From the IMG/VR virus record IMGVR_UViG_3300042402_001265, positions 1 to 22,450 of that record: a stretch of DNA of 22,450 bases; one strand, given 5' to 3'. Below, piece after piece: positions 1 to 6,782 of the stretch. Under the pieces are notes generated by a model, which was given only the letters and a program-made list of their open reading frames with translations, ran no database searches and was not told the DNA's origin. A program made the translations under genes and the position numbers. Each line of letters starts with the position of its first letter. Position 1 is the stretch's first letter. This stretch comes from a virus.

Positions 1-2
1 GA

Positions 3-257
3 AATAACATCGAGCAACAAGATTTGGCTATTAAAATTCGTAAGGGTTTTAATGATGAGATGTTCTTTCCAGTAAATTTGGATGGTCATGATGAACTTTT
101 CCTTTTACCGAACACAATTAAAGTTGATGATACTGAACTCGAAGAAGATATGTCTAAATTGACCAGCAATCAGATTGCTCGTAAATTTGGTAAATACTTG
201 GGTGCTAAGAAAACCAGTCGAGTCCTGTTGAATCGATTTGTGGCTGCGGTAGCCTAA
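3..257 (+). CDS. Hypothetical protein, 5' end outside the window
   Basis: The frame is open from the first complete codon of the window to the TAA at 255-257. The only in-frame start seen is a TTG at 24 with no ribosome binding site, so the gene almost certainly begins upstream and is partial here. The visible part is about 84 residues, acidic in the middle and basic near the end (KYLGAKKTSR), finishing in a small hydrophobic tail (FVAAVA). I do not recognise the family. A perfect 10-bp hairpin follows 9 bases after the stop, and a new promoter lies at 320, so this is the last gene of its transcript. Confidence 0.6.
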   Translation, partial: NNIEQQDLAIKIRKGFNDEMFFPVNLDGHDELFLLPNTIKVDDTELEEDMSKLTSNQIARKFGKYLGAKKTSRVLLNRFVAAVA

Positions 258-266
258 AGTCCTTGA

Positions 267-293
267 CTGTAGGGGTCCAAAATACCCCTACAG
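267..293 (+). terminator. 10-bp perfect hairpin after the first gene
   Basis: CTGTAGGGGT (267-276) pairs without mismatch with ACCCCTACAG (284-293) around a 7-base loop. No T-run follows, so it may be a weak or factor-dependent terminator, an mRNA 3'-end protecting hairpin or a protein site. Its 11-mer CTGTAGGGGTC recurs at 8815-8825 in another terminator-like structure. Confidence 0.45.
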
Positions 294-319
294 GATGTAG
301 GGTTATCCCAACAAATTGC

Positions 320-348
320 TTGACATTTATTCGGTTTGGACGTATAAT
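320..348 (+). promoter_or_regulatory. Sigma70-type promoter P1
   Basis: TTGACA (320-325) and TATAAT (343-348) both match consensus exactly with a 17-bp spacer. It drives the gene at 379. The spacer TTTATTCGGTTTGGACG is nearly identical to that of the promoter at 8894-8922. Confidence 0.85.
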
Positions 349-378
349 TATTGTATAAACTTGAAAAGGAACTTAATT

Positions 379-573
379 ATGTCTACGAAAAAACCACGCA
401 ATGTATTGACAACTTACACTGACCCAGTGTTGAATGTTTTGGTTACAGTTTACAAACCACAACGCACTCCGAAGTCCAAAATGTCTGGTAAAAATTCACG
501 TGGGTTTGTAGTTGGAACTTCTGGTTTTGCCAATGGATTTCCACGAAGTGTGTCTGTGTTCGGCAAGAACTAA
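379..573 (+). CDS. Small basic hypothetical protein
   Basis: A 64-residue protein. I chose the ATG at 379 because an AAAGGA-type ribosome binding site (365-370) precedes it and because an earlier in-frame start at 316 would lie upstream of the promoter at 320-348. The protein is rich in Lys, Arg, Ser and Gly and has no acidic patch, membrane segment or recognised motif. It could bind nucleic acid or be an anti-host protein, but nothing in the sequence proves this. It sits alone between two consensus promoters, so it is a single-gene transcription unit of the kind typical of early phage genes. Confidence 0.65.
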   Translation: MSTKKPRNVLTTYTDPVLNVLVTVYKPQRTPKSKMSGKNSRGFVVGTSGFANGFPRSVSVFGKN

Positions 574-576
574 TGC

Positions 577-605
577 TTGACATTTAATTGTCAATTTGGT
601 ATAAT
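577..605 (+). promoter_or_regulatory. Sigma70-type promoter P2 with inverted repeat
   Basis: TTGACA (577-582) and TATAAT (600-605) with a 17-bp spacer, just after the previous stop codon. The -35 box is one arm of a perfect inverted repeat, TTGACA-TTTAAT-TGTCAA (577-594), which could be a repressor site or chance. Confidence 0.85.
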
Positions 606-628
606 TTAATTTTGATATGGAGAATGTG

Positions 629-1777
629 ATGAATCAAGAAGTGTTTGAGTCTAAATTGTTCGAGATGTTTCCAGATGTTAAATCATCGGGCACAGTTTCT
701 CGGCAACAAATTGTTTCTACGATGGAACAACTTGGAATCAACAAGTATCCCACATGGTTGATGGTAAATAAAGTTGGTCGTGGTCTATATGCTATCGCTG
801 GTGGCGCAAGCAATGCTGTTGCTAAACCTGCTGAAACTTTCGAGAATGATGTGCGAAAACTCAATTATGTAACTGAAGCAACTGTTGCTGCTCCCCTCGT
901 TGATCCGAACTATGTTGCTTGGGGAAATCACAGCGATGTTGATGCTATTCTAAAATCTAAACTGTTTCATCCGATCTATATCACAGGTCCGACTGGTAAT
1001 GGTAAGTCTACGATGGTTGAGCAGATTTGTGCCAAACACAAAATCCCTCTCATTCGTGTTAATTTGAATGCAACCGATGACGAAGATAAATTGATTGCTT
1101 CTAAGACCCTTGTCGATGGTAATGTGGTTATTGAGGATGGTCCAGTCGTTATCGCTATGCGTAAGGGTATTCCTATTCTGATTGACGAAATTGATGCTGG
1201 TGGCGCAAACCTGCTCATGTGTCTTCAGGGTGTTCTAGAGGGCAAACCCTTGTATATTAAATCAAAGAACGAAATCGTGTATCCTAAACAGGGGTTCAAT
1301 GTAATCGCAACTGCTAACACCAAAGGTAAAGGTAGTGATGATGGTCGTTACATTGGCACCAATGTGTTAAATGAAGCATTCCTAGAGCGTTTCGCTATCG
1401 TGTTTGAGCAAGAGTATCCTGGTGCTAAAGTCGAAGCGAAAATTGTTACCAACTTGATGAAGTCGCTGAACTGCCTTGATGGTGAGTTTACGTCAGTGCT
1501 AATCAAATGGGCAGATGCGATTCGTCGCACGTTCGAGGATGGTGGTGTTGACGAAACAATTACGACTCGTCGTTTGGTTCATATCGTGAAGAACTTTGCG
1601 ATCTATAAAGACAAGCGTAAATCTGTTCAGTTGGCTATCAATCGATTTGACAGTCACACCAAAGATGCGTTCTTGGATTTGTTCGATAAAGTTGCAGCTG
1701 ATCCGAATGCAGATTTGAATCCAGCACCAACCCAAGAGCCTGTTGTGAAACAGCCTGATGAAGAAGTACCATTTTAA
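629..1777 (+). CDS. AAA+ ATPase, CobS/MoxR-like, with N-terminal winged-helix-like domain
   Basis: The ATG at 629 is preferred over 617 because GGAG at 619-622 sits 6 bases before it. The protein has 382 residues. Residues about 8-55 form a small domain ending NKVGRGLYAI, which looks like a winged helix and is shared with the protein at 1843. The ATPase core follows, with Walker A GPTGNGKS at 120-127, Walker B ILIDEID around D186-E187, an IATANT sensor segment and an R-finger-like AFLERF. Family relatives (AAA_5, CobS-like, MoxR) remodel protein complexes as ring hexamers, and CobS-like ATPases are common in T4-type phages with unknown targets. The C-terminal tail is Pro/Glu-rich and probably disordered. 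The DNA-binding-like N-terminus suggests a nucleic-acid or DNA-bound substrate, which is inference. Confidence 0.85.
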   Translation: MNQEVFESKLFEMFPDVKSSGTVSRQQIVSTMEQLGINKYPTWLMVNKVGRGLYAIAGGASNAVAKPAETFENDVRKLNYVTEATVAAPLVDPNYVAWGNHSDVDAILKSKLFHPIYITGPTGNGKSTMVEQICAKHKIPLIRVNLNATDDEDKLIASKTLVDGNVVIEDGPVVIAMRKGIPILIDEIDAGGANLLMCLQGVLEGKPLYIKSKNEIVYPKQGFNVIATANTKGKGSDDGRYIGTNVLNEAFLERFAIVFEQEYPGAKVEAKIVTNLMKSLNCLDGEFTSVLIKWADAIRRTFEDGGVDETITTRRLVHIVKNFAIYKDKRKSVQLAINRFDSHTKDAFLDLFDKVAADPNADLNPAPTQEPVVKQPDEEVPF

Positions 1778-1778
1778 T

Positions 1779-1807
1779 TTGACAAAAAATCAAATACGAA
1801 GTATAAT
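1779..1807 (+). promoter_or_regulatory. Sigma70-type promoter P3
   Basis: TTGACA (1779-1784) and TATAAT (1802-1807), 17-bp spacer, beginning one base after the stop codon of the AAA+ gene. Confidence 0.85.
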
Positions 1808-1842
1808 ATTATTGTAAACTTGAAAACCGAAAGGAAATTGTT

Positions 1843-2214
1843 ATGTTGAAATATGTTGATCTTACTAAGTCTCAAAAGCGTTTCATTGATGCGCTCGTTC
1901 GTGAGTTTCCCACTGTTGCTAAAACAGGTCAGGTTTCTCGCAAAGAACTAGAGTCTATTTACTGGACTCTTAATGAGAAACGTGCAACTGGTGGTGAGAA
2001 AGTTGGTTTCCCCAACTGGTTGACTGCTAAAAATAAAGTTGGTCGTGGTGTTTTTGGACTTCCTTTACCCGAAGCTGCAGCTGCGAAGGTTAAGAAATCC
2101 GCACTTGAGGAAAAGACTAAGTTCGAGAAAATTATCGAAGAGTCTGGTAGCGATGACTACTACGATCAAGAAGTAGAAGATCTTAAGACTGGTTTCGCGC
2201 AGTCTAATATCTAA
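1843..2214 (+). CDS. Small protein sharing the AAA+ ATPase's N-terminal domain
   Basis: A 123-residue protein starting after a GAAAGGAAA ribosome binding site. Its first 70 residues align with the N-terminus of the AAA+ protein encoded just upstream. Both read FP-x-V, then G-x-VSR, then P-x-WL, then NKVGRG followed by an aromatic residue. The compact helix-helix-helix-wing pattern ending in KVGRG is typical of winged helix domains, so DNA binding is likely but unproven. The second half is charged and acidic (EESGSDDYYDQEVEDL), suggesting a disordered acidic tail. It may compete with or partner the ATPase for the same site. It has its own consensus promoter. Confidence 0.7.
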   Translation: MLKYVDLTKSQKRFIDALVREFPTVAKTGQVSRKELESIYWTLNEKRATGGEKVGFPNWLTAKNKVGRGVFGLPLPEAAAAKVKKSALEEKTKFEKIIEESGSDDYYDQEVEDLKTGFAQSNI

Positions 2215-2229
2215 TTGTTTTGAAGAGAG

Positions 2230-2275
2230 ATGCGCATGTGGTCACCAGTGCGCATTTTCTCATTTGTGTGGTGAC
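2230..2275 (+). promoter_or_regulatory. Possible H-type mRNA pseudoknot ahead of a ribosome binding site
   Basis: Stem 1 pairs ATGCGCA (2230-2236) with TGCGCAT (2249-2255). The loop contains GTCACCA (2241-2247), which is exactly complementary to TGGTGAC (2269-2275). Both 7-bp stems can form together as an H-type pseudoknot with loops of 4, 1 and 13 bases, ending 5 bases before the AGGAG (2281-2285) of the next gene. Stem 1 plus the following TTTTCT could instead act as a terminator for the upstream gene. No promoter is visible before the next gene, which favours a translational role. Confidence 0.5.
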
Positions 2276-2294
2276 AAAATAGGAGATCATGTAA

Positions 2295-2558
2295 ATGACT
2301 ACTACGAAAAAAGCAATGCTGTTGAAGCATTTGGAAGCTGGCAAGGAATTTACTGCAAAGCAAATTTCTGCATCTTTCGGTTATAAGAACCCTTACCGTG
2401 CAGTAGACTATCTACGTTCTGAGGGTCATTGTGTTTATGCTAACACAAAGACACTGAGCACAGGTGAGCGTGTTGTTAAATACCGTATTGGTAAGCCAAG
2501 CAAGCGTATGGTAGCATTGGCGAACCAGATTATGGGTGCTGCTGCTTTTACTCGCTAA
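2295..2558 (+). CDS. Small helix-turn-helix DNA-binding protein
   Basis: An 87-residue basic protein. Residues 5-50 follow the helix-turn-helix pattern seen in phage HTH domains: KKAMLLKHLEAG, then FTAKQISASFGY as the likely helix-turn-helix, then YRAVDYLRSEGH, after which a short beta-hairpin-like wing (TGERVVKYRIG) follows. It lies in a run of putative DNA-binding genes (629, 1843) and probably regulates phage or host promoters, which is inference. It has a strong AGGAG ribosome binding site and a potential pseudoknot in its leader, so its own translation may be controlled. It is probably cotranscribed with the gene at 1843, since no promoter lies between. Confidence 0.65.
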   Translation: MTTTKKAMLLKHLEAGKEFTAKQISASFGYKNPYRAVDYLRSEGHCVYANTKTLSTGERVVKYRIGKPSKRMVALANQIMGAAAFTR

Positions 2559-2574
2559 TTATTAAGTGAGTTGC

Positions 2575-2602
2575 GTCTGGATTCTTTTAGGAGAGTCCAG
2601 AC
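2575..2602 (+). promoter_or_regulatory. Hairpin between HTH gene and DUF5664 gene
   Basis: GTCTGGA (2575-2581) pairs with TCCAGAC (2596-2602). The 14-base loop contains a Shine-Dalgarno-like AGGAG with no start codon in range. The real ribosome binding site, GAGGAG, is further down at 2621-2626. It may be an mRNA processing or RNA-protein site, or a weak terminator, since only short T-runs follow. Confidence 0.35.
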
Positions 2603-2632
2603 TCATTTGCATTTGGTAGTGAGGAGAAAATG

Positions 2633-3004
2633 ATGGCGACAAGAAAAATCAAACAAGTTAATAATCAAATCACAGATGCAGTAACAGCATCGCAGAATGC
2701 CACGACAGGTGGACGTAAGTTTGATGGTGGCAAACCACAGTATGGTTTGCTTCCACCATTGGCATTGAGAGCTACTGTTGATGTGCTGACATTTGGTGCA
2801 GTAAAATATGAACCAGACAACTGGAAATATGTTCCTGATTCTAAGCGTAGATATTTTGATGCGCTTCAACGACATCTCTGGGCATATAAAGATGGAGAAC
2901 AAATCGACCCAGAATCAGGTATGCATCATTTAGCGCACGCAATGTGTTGTTTAATGTTTTTATACGAACATGATGTGAAATACTCTTTAGAGGAATCTAA
3001 ATAG
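2633..3004 (+). CDS. dATP/dGTP diphosphohydrolase-like protein (DUF5664)
   Basis: A 123-residue protein, or 124 if the adjacent ATG at 2630 is used; GAGGAG at 2621-2626 fits 2633 better. After a short basic N-terminus it shows the DUF5664 pattern: GGRKFDGGKPQYGLLPP, then VLTFGAVKYEPDNW, then ALQRHLWAYKDGE, DPESGMHHLAHAMC and a final Leu/Phe-rich helix. This is the N-terminal domain of the family named after phage dATP/dGTP diphosphohydrolases, and the conserved His, Glu and Asp residues match an all-alpha NTP pyrophosphohydrolase-like site. It may shape the nucleotide pool during phage DNA synthesis. Many family members are untested, and no PurZ partner is visible here, so substrate is unknown. 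Confidence 0.7.
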   Translation: MATRKIKQVNNQITDAVTASQNATTGGRKFDGGKPQYGLLPPLALRATVDVLTFGAVKYEPDNWKYVPDSKRRYFDALQRHLWAYKDGEQIDPESGMHHLAHAMCCLMFLYEHDVKYSLEESK

Positions 3005-3031
3005 TTATGTATAAACAAGATGGAGGGTTCT

Positions 3032-3271
3032 ATGTCAGACGAAATTCAAAAAGAACAACATTCAAAACGTATCCATCAAAGAAAAGTGAAAGAGCGAAAA
3101 CAGGTAAAGATTGCTAAGTCGCATGGTATTGAAGTAGATAGTCCGCATCGTTTTTCTAAGCATCATGCAATGGATTGTGGTTCACCAGAGTGTATATTGT
3201 GTGGTAATCCTAGAAAAATTTTTGGTGAGAAAACTATTCAAGAAAAGAGATTTAATCAGATAGATGAGTAA
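3032..3271 (+). CDS. Small Cys-rich phage protein (CGxPxCxxCGNPRK)
   Basis: A 79-residue, strongly basic protein started at 3032, where GGAGGG lies about 5 bases upstream; an in-frame ATG at 3020 has no such site. The N-terminal half is a Lys/Arg-rich helix. The second half contains HHAMDCGSPECILCGNPRK, with three Cys and His residues spaced as in a small zinc knuckle. Mini-proteins with this CGNPRK signature recur in T4-type phages and have no known role. The gene overlaps the next one by 8 bases, indicating coupled translation. Confidence 0.65.
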   Translation: MSDEIQKEQHSKRIHQRKVKERKQVKIAKSHGIEVDSPHRFSKHHAMDCGSPECILCGNPRKIFGEKTIQEKRFNQIDE

Positions 3272-3818
3272 TTTTAGATTTATTGATCGTAATGTGGATG
3301 TGAGTAAGATATTAAAACAGTTACAAAATAATCCACAAGATTGGAAGGCAGTCTCTCAGTATAAGAATATTGGTGGAGACAAGGATCCTTATGGGTTTTT
3401 GCCACTCACAATGGCAGTAGTAAGAAATCCTGACGATGATCCAAAGGCAACAGAATTGCAGATGAACACACCAATGTTTACAAAATATTTTGAAATGATT
3501 CGTTGGTTACGTGCTCGTGAGATTAAGGTGACTTCTCGTGCTGCTTTTTTTAGATTAAAACCTGGAGATGAAGTAAGAAGACATATTGATGAGGGTTCAT
3601 ATTATTTGACAAGAGATAGATTCCATTTATCAATTTCTGGCAGATATTTATACGAATGTGGTGGTGAAGAACATATTATCGAACCTGGAACATTCTTCTG
3701 GTTTGATAACAAACAGTATCACAGTGCTGTTAATGTAGGAAGTGTTGATAGACTATCTTTTGTTTTTGATGTACCACATTCGCACCATCATCCAAACAAT
3801 AGTAGGAATTTTATTTGA
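3264..3818 (+). CDS. Aspartyl/asparaginyl beta-hydroxylase-like 2OG-Fe(II) dioxygenase
   Basis: A 184-residue protein with the iron- and 2-oxoglutarate-binding pattern of the Asp/Asn beta-hydroxylase family: H107-x-D109 in RRHIDEG, a distal H153 in KQYHSAVN and R163 in DRLSFVF about 10 residues later. The double-stranded beta-helix strands between them (HLSISGRYLYECGG, EPGTFFWFDN) fit. Relatives in T4-type phages are common and their substrates are unknown; peptide side-chain hydroxylation is the family activity. The C-terminal His-rich tail (HSHHHP) is unusual. The stop codon lies inside the -35 box of the next promoter. It is unrelated in detail to the second dioxygenase of this window at 16685. 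Confidence 0.75.
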   Translation: MSNFRFIDRNVDVSKILKQLQNNPQDWKAVSQYKNIGGDKDPYGFLPLTMAVVRNPDDDPKATELQMNTPMFTKYFEMIRWLRAREIKVTSRAAFFRLKPGDEVRRHIDEGSYYLTRDRFHLSISGRYLYECGGEEHIIEPGTFFWFDNKQYHSAVNVGSVDRLSFVFDVPHSHHHPNNSRNFI

Positions 3819-3843
3819 CAAAAACACACAAACACAGTATAAT
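3815..3843 (+). promoter_or_regulatory. Sigma70-type promoter P4 for the clamp operon
   Basis: TTGACA (3815-3820) and TATAAT (3838-3843), 17-bp spacer. The TGA stop of the dioxygenase gene (3816-3818) is embedded in the -35 box. It drives 45-44-62-regA. Confidence 0.85.
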
Positions 3844-3889
3844 GATTATACATATTAATGAACCCATTTGAATTGAAGGAGAAACACAA

Positions 3890-4549
3890 ATGAAACTAAC
3901 TAAAGACACACAACATCTACTTAAAAACTTTGCATCTATCAATTTGAATTTGCTTTTGCGTGAGGGAAATAAACTCTCAACCATGAGTGAAAACAAAACA
4001 ATTATTTCTGAAGTCACTGTTACTGAACAATTCCCACAGAATTTTGGTATATATGACGTAAATGAATTCTTGGCTGTTCTAACATTGTTTGATGATCCAG
4101 ATCTATCATTCAGTGGTGATGTTGTAACTGTTAAAGAAGGCAACAATCAAATTGTTTACAAAGCAGCAGAAGAAAGCACTTTAAAAACACCAAGCAAATC
4201 TATTCAATTTCCAGAAGCAGAGATTAATTTTTCCCTGTCCTCTGCGAATCTAGAACACATTATCAAATCAGCAGGTATCCTTAAAGTATCTGACGTGTCA
4301 TTTATTGGCAAAGATGGTAAGTTGGTTGCCCTTGTTATTGATAAGAAAAATCCCCTAACAAATAAATTTGAAATCAATATTGGAACAACAGATAAAACTT
4401 TCCAAGCAAATATGAAAATTGAAAACTTCAAAATGTTGCCTGGATCGTATGAGGTATCTATTGCTAAGATGAAAATCTGTCGTTTTAAGTCAACATCTAA
4501 CGATCTAACATATTACGTAGCAGTAGAATCCGATTCAACAGCTGAGTAA
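3890..4549 (+). CDS. 45: Sliding clamp, gp45 family
   Basis: A 219-residue protein, close to the 228 of T4 gp45. The N-terminus (LTKDTQHLLKNFASINLNLLLREGN), the FGIYDVNEFLAVLTLFDDPDL segment and the later two-domain beta-strand repeats are typical of the trimeric phage clamp that encircles DNA. It holds the polymerase on DNA and, in T4, also activates late transcription through gp33 and gp55. It is the first gene after promoter P4 and is followed by the clamp loader genes that load it. In T4 the RegA protein represses this mRNA; regA here is the fourth gene of the same operon. Partners bind through short C-terminal peptides, which matters for the LDEFFA tails encoded later in the window. Confidence 0.93.
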   Translation: MKLTKDTQHLLKNFASINLNLLLREGNKLSTMSENKTIISEVTVTEQFPQNFGIYDVNEFLAVLTLFDDPDLSFSGDVVTVKEGNNQIVYKAAEESTLKTPSKSIQFPEAEINFSLSSANLEHIIKSAGILKVSDVSFIGKDGKLVALVIDKKNPLTNKFEINIGTTDKTFQANMKIENFKMLPGSYEVSIAKMKICRFKSTSNDLTYYVAVESDSTAE

Positions 4550-4565
4550 TTGAAGGGATTATATT

Positions 4566-5507
4566 ATGAGTCGTGATGAATTTTTATGGTGTGAGAAGTA
4601 TCGCCCAAAAAAGATCGATGACTGTGTTCTTCCACAACAATTGAAGGATACATTCAAAGAATATATAAAGAACGGACAACTTCCAAATTTTATTTTTTCA
4701 GGAAGCGCAGGTGTTGGTAAAACAACAGTTGCCCGTGCATTGTGTAATGAACTTGGGGCAGATTATCTTTTTATTAACGGATCAGAAGAGAGAGGTATCG
4801 ATGTACTACGAACAAAAATCAAAAGTTTTGCCTCGTCTGTTAGTCTCACAGAAGCAGGTGCAAAAGTCGTCATCCTTGACGAAGCCGACTATCTCACACC
4901 CGACACGCAAGCAGCCCTGCGTGCTTTTATTGAAGAATTTTCCAACAACTGTAGATTCATCCTTACCTGCAACTTCAAAAACAGAATCATAACTCCACTA
5001 CACAGTCGATGCTCAGTAGTTGAGTTTCGTATTGAGTCAGCTGAGAAACCTAAAATCGCTGCGAATTTCTTTCGTAGGATTGTAGATATTCTTAACGCAG
5101 AGGGTGTTGAATCTGATAATAAAGTTGTAGCAAAAGTAGTTGAAACATTCTTTCCAGATTTTCGTAGAGTGTTAAATGAACTCCAGCGTTATTCTGTTGG
5201 TGGTCGTATTGACACAGGTATCTTAGCAAATCTTTCTGATGAATCTATGAAAGAGTTGTTGGGATATTTAAAATCCAAAGACTTTATGAAAGCAAGAATG
5301 TGGGTCGCGAAGAACAATGATATCGAAACATCTGTATTGTTCCGCAGACTATACGACACAGCAGCAGATTTTCTAGAACAGTCCTCTATACCAGAATTAG
5401 TTTTGACATTGGCAGATTATCAGTATAAGGCAGCATTCGTAGCTGATATCGAGGTTAATAATGTTGCTGCGTTGATGGAGATTATGGCTAATTGTAAATT
5501 CAAGTGA
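4566..5507 (+). CDS. 44: Clamp loader large subunit, gp44 family
   Basis: A 313-residue AAA+ ATPase (T4 gp44 has 319). Walker A GSAGVGKT is at 46-53 and Walker B ILDEAD ends at 108. The SRC motif (HSRCSVVEFR) supplies the arginine finger shared by all clamp loaders. It forms a 4:1 complex with gp62 and opens the gp45 ring in an ATP-dependent way. It follows gp45 by 16 bases with a GAAGGG ribosome binding site. The stretch around 4860-4990, which encodes Walker B to the SRC motif, uses many C-ending codons and looks locally different from the AT-rich, T/A-ending codons around it. Confidence 0.93.
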   Translation: MSRDEFLWCEKYRPKKIDDCVLPQQLKDTFKEYIKNGQLPNFIFSGSAGVGKTTVARALCNELGADYLFINGSEERGIDVLRTKIKSFASSVSLTEAGAKVVILDEADYLTPDTQAALRAFIEEFSNNCRFILTCNFKNRIITPLHSRCSVVEFRIESAEKPKIAANFFRRIVDILNAEGVESDNKVVAKVVETFFPDFRRVLNELQRYSVGGRIDTGILANLSDESMKELLGYLKSKDFMKARMWVAKNNDIETSVLFRRLYDTAADFLEQSSIPELVLTLADYQYKAAFVADIEVNNVAALMEIMANCKFK

Positions 5508-5514
5508 GGTTTAT

Positions 5515-5898
5515 ATGACACCATTTGACTTTATTAATGCCATTAATCAAACAAAAGATACTAATATAATTAAGGAACCACAGGCTGAGAAAGATTATAA
5601 ATCATTCATTATCAACAGAGGTCTAGCGTACTTCCCAGATACTGTTTTACAAGCCAACGAAATGAATCGCCGTCCATGGACTCCAAAGGACTGGCAATTT
5701 TCGTTTTTGCTAAATAGTATTGCCAAGAAAAAGAGGTTCAGTAAATGGGCTGAAAAACTGCCCAAAAATGAAGACTTGGACTTGGTCATGCAATACTATG
5801 ATTATAGTAAACAAAAAGCAATGGCTGTTCTGACTATATTGACACCAGAGCAGTTGGCTATGATAAAACAAAAATTCGAAAAAGGTGGAAGACTATGA
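5515..5898 (+). CDS. 62: Clamp loader small subunit, gp62 family
   Basis: A 127-residue protein with the conserved phage gp62 segments FIINRGLAYFPDTV, ANEMNRRPW, QFSFLLNSI and KKKRFSKWAEK. It is shorter than T4 gp62 (187), as in many T4-like relatives, and keeps the core that contacts the gp44 tetramer and the clamp. It starts 7 bases after gp44 with a GAGG ribosome binding site and overlaps regA by 4 bases. Confidence 0.9.
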   Translation: MTPFDFINAINQTKDTNIIKEPQAEKDYKSFIINRGLAYFPDTVLQANEMNRRPWTPKDWQFSFLLNSIAKKKRFSKWAEKLPKNEDLDLVMQYYDYSKQKAMAVLTILTPEQLAMIKQKFEKGGRL

Positions 5899-6320
5899 CA
5901 GTTGAAACAGTCTATTATGATTGGACTCCAGAAAGTATGCTCGAGGTGATTCTCCCAGAACCAGACAACTTTCTAAAAATAAAAGAAACATTGACACGTA
6001 TTGGTATTGCATCACGCAAAGAACACAAGTTATACCAGTCTTGTCATATTCTACACAAACAAGGTAGATATTTCATTGTTCATTTTAAAGAGTTATTTGC
6101 ATTAGATGGCAAAGAATCTAATTTAACAAACAATGATATCGAAAGAAGAAACACAGTCGCTGTATTATTGCAGGATTGGGGTTTGTTGAAGATTGCGTTT
6201 GCTGCATCTGCAGAACCACAAGCATCCCTATCACAAATTAAAGTATTATCTTTCAAAGAGAAAGATGAATGGGAACTTGTTCCAAAATACAATATTGGAA
6301 AAAAAGGTAAATTAAAATAA
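5895..6320 (+). CDS. regA: RegA translational repressor
   Basis: A 141-residue protein (T4 RegA has 122). The diagnostic blocks are present: LKIKETLTRIGIA, LYQSCHILHKQGRYFIVHFKE, LLQDWGLLKI and a C-terminal ELVPKYNIGKKGK. RegA binds mRNA near start codons of early phage genes, including 45 and 44, and blocks ribosome loading. Here it has a 17-residue N-terminal extension (about METVYYDWTPESMLEV) before the point where T4 RegA begins. The position after gp62 is the T4 order, but in T4 the polymerase gene 43 follows directly, whereas here more than 5 kb separates them. Confidence 0.93.
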   Translation: MTVETVYYDWTPESMLEVILPEPDNFLKIKETLTRIGIASRKEHKLYQSCHILHKQGRYFIVHFKELFALDGKESNLTNNDIERRNTVAVLLQDWGLLKIAFAASAEPQASLSQIKVLSFKEKDEWELVPKYNIGKKGKLK

Positions 6321-6337
6321 ATAAAGGATTTGATACT

Positions 6338-6508
6338 ATGATTAAATTAGAATTGACTGCAGATGAGATTGATTTAATTTTAACCGCACTCGGCGACCAG
6401 CCTTTTGTTAAAGTTAATGATATTATTAACAAAATTCGTGTTCAGGCAGTGCCACAATGGCAAGCCATTCAGGAAGGTAAAGAAAATAAAGAGAAAGATG
6501 AAAAATGA
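6338..6508 (+). CDS. Small conserved-type phage protein
   Basis: A 56-residue ORF with an AAAGGA ribosome binding site, starting 17 bases after regA and overlapping the next gene as ATGA. It has an amphipathic pattern (MIKLELTADEIDLILTALGDQPFVKVNDIINKI), then a polar tail rich in Lys and Glu. I recall similar mini-proteins near replication genes of T4-type phages, but the function is unknown. It is probably the last gene of the P4 operon proper or couples it to the secreted-protein genes. Confidence 0.6.
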   Translation: MIKLELTADEIDLILTALGDQPFVKVNDIINKIRVQAVPQWQAIQEGKENKEKDEK

Positions 6509-6756
6509 AAACAATAATCTTTTTAGTAACTTCTTTATTTACAGTTTCTGTTCTCGCAGCAGAACCTGCTAAGAAAGATCAAAAAAAGGCTGATAAACCT
6601 GCAGCCACAAAACCAGCTGAAAAAAAACCAGCACCAAAAAAAGATGATGGTCCAAAAAAGGCTGACTCTTCGACTCAAGATAAAGTAAAAGCAAATCTTG
6701 AGAAGAAAGTTCAACAGAAAAAAGAAGCAGACAAAAAGAAATCCGAAAAGAAATAA
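6505..6756 (+). CDS. Secreted Lys/Ala-rich protein A
   Basis: An 83-residue protein. Residues 1-18 form a Sec signal peptide (basic start, FLVTSLFTVSV core, cleavage probably VLA|AEP). There is no lipobox Cys, so the mature 65 residues should be periplasmic or secreted. They are almost entirely Lys, Ala, Pro, Asp, Glu and Gln, with repeated PAATKPAEKKPAPKK-like units, net positive and surely disordered. The composition resembles acid-shock-type and histone H1-tail-like proteins, but this is no proof of function. It is a paralogue of the protein at 6862, and the start overlaps the preceding stop. Confidence 0.7.
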   Translation: MKTIIFLVTSLFTVSVLAAEPAKKDQKKADKPAATKPAEKKPAPKKDDGPKKADSSTQDKVKANLEKKVQQKKEADKKKSEKK

Positions 6757-6782
6757 TTCGGAAATACTTTTCTGCTAAAGTA

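Noticed and set aside
317-325. MotA-box-like TGCTTGA overlapping several -35 boxes (also 574-582 and 18016-18024)
   Set aside because: T4 middle promoters lack a -35 box, whereas these have a consensus TTGACA, which explains the match without MotA.
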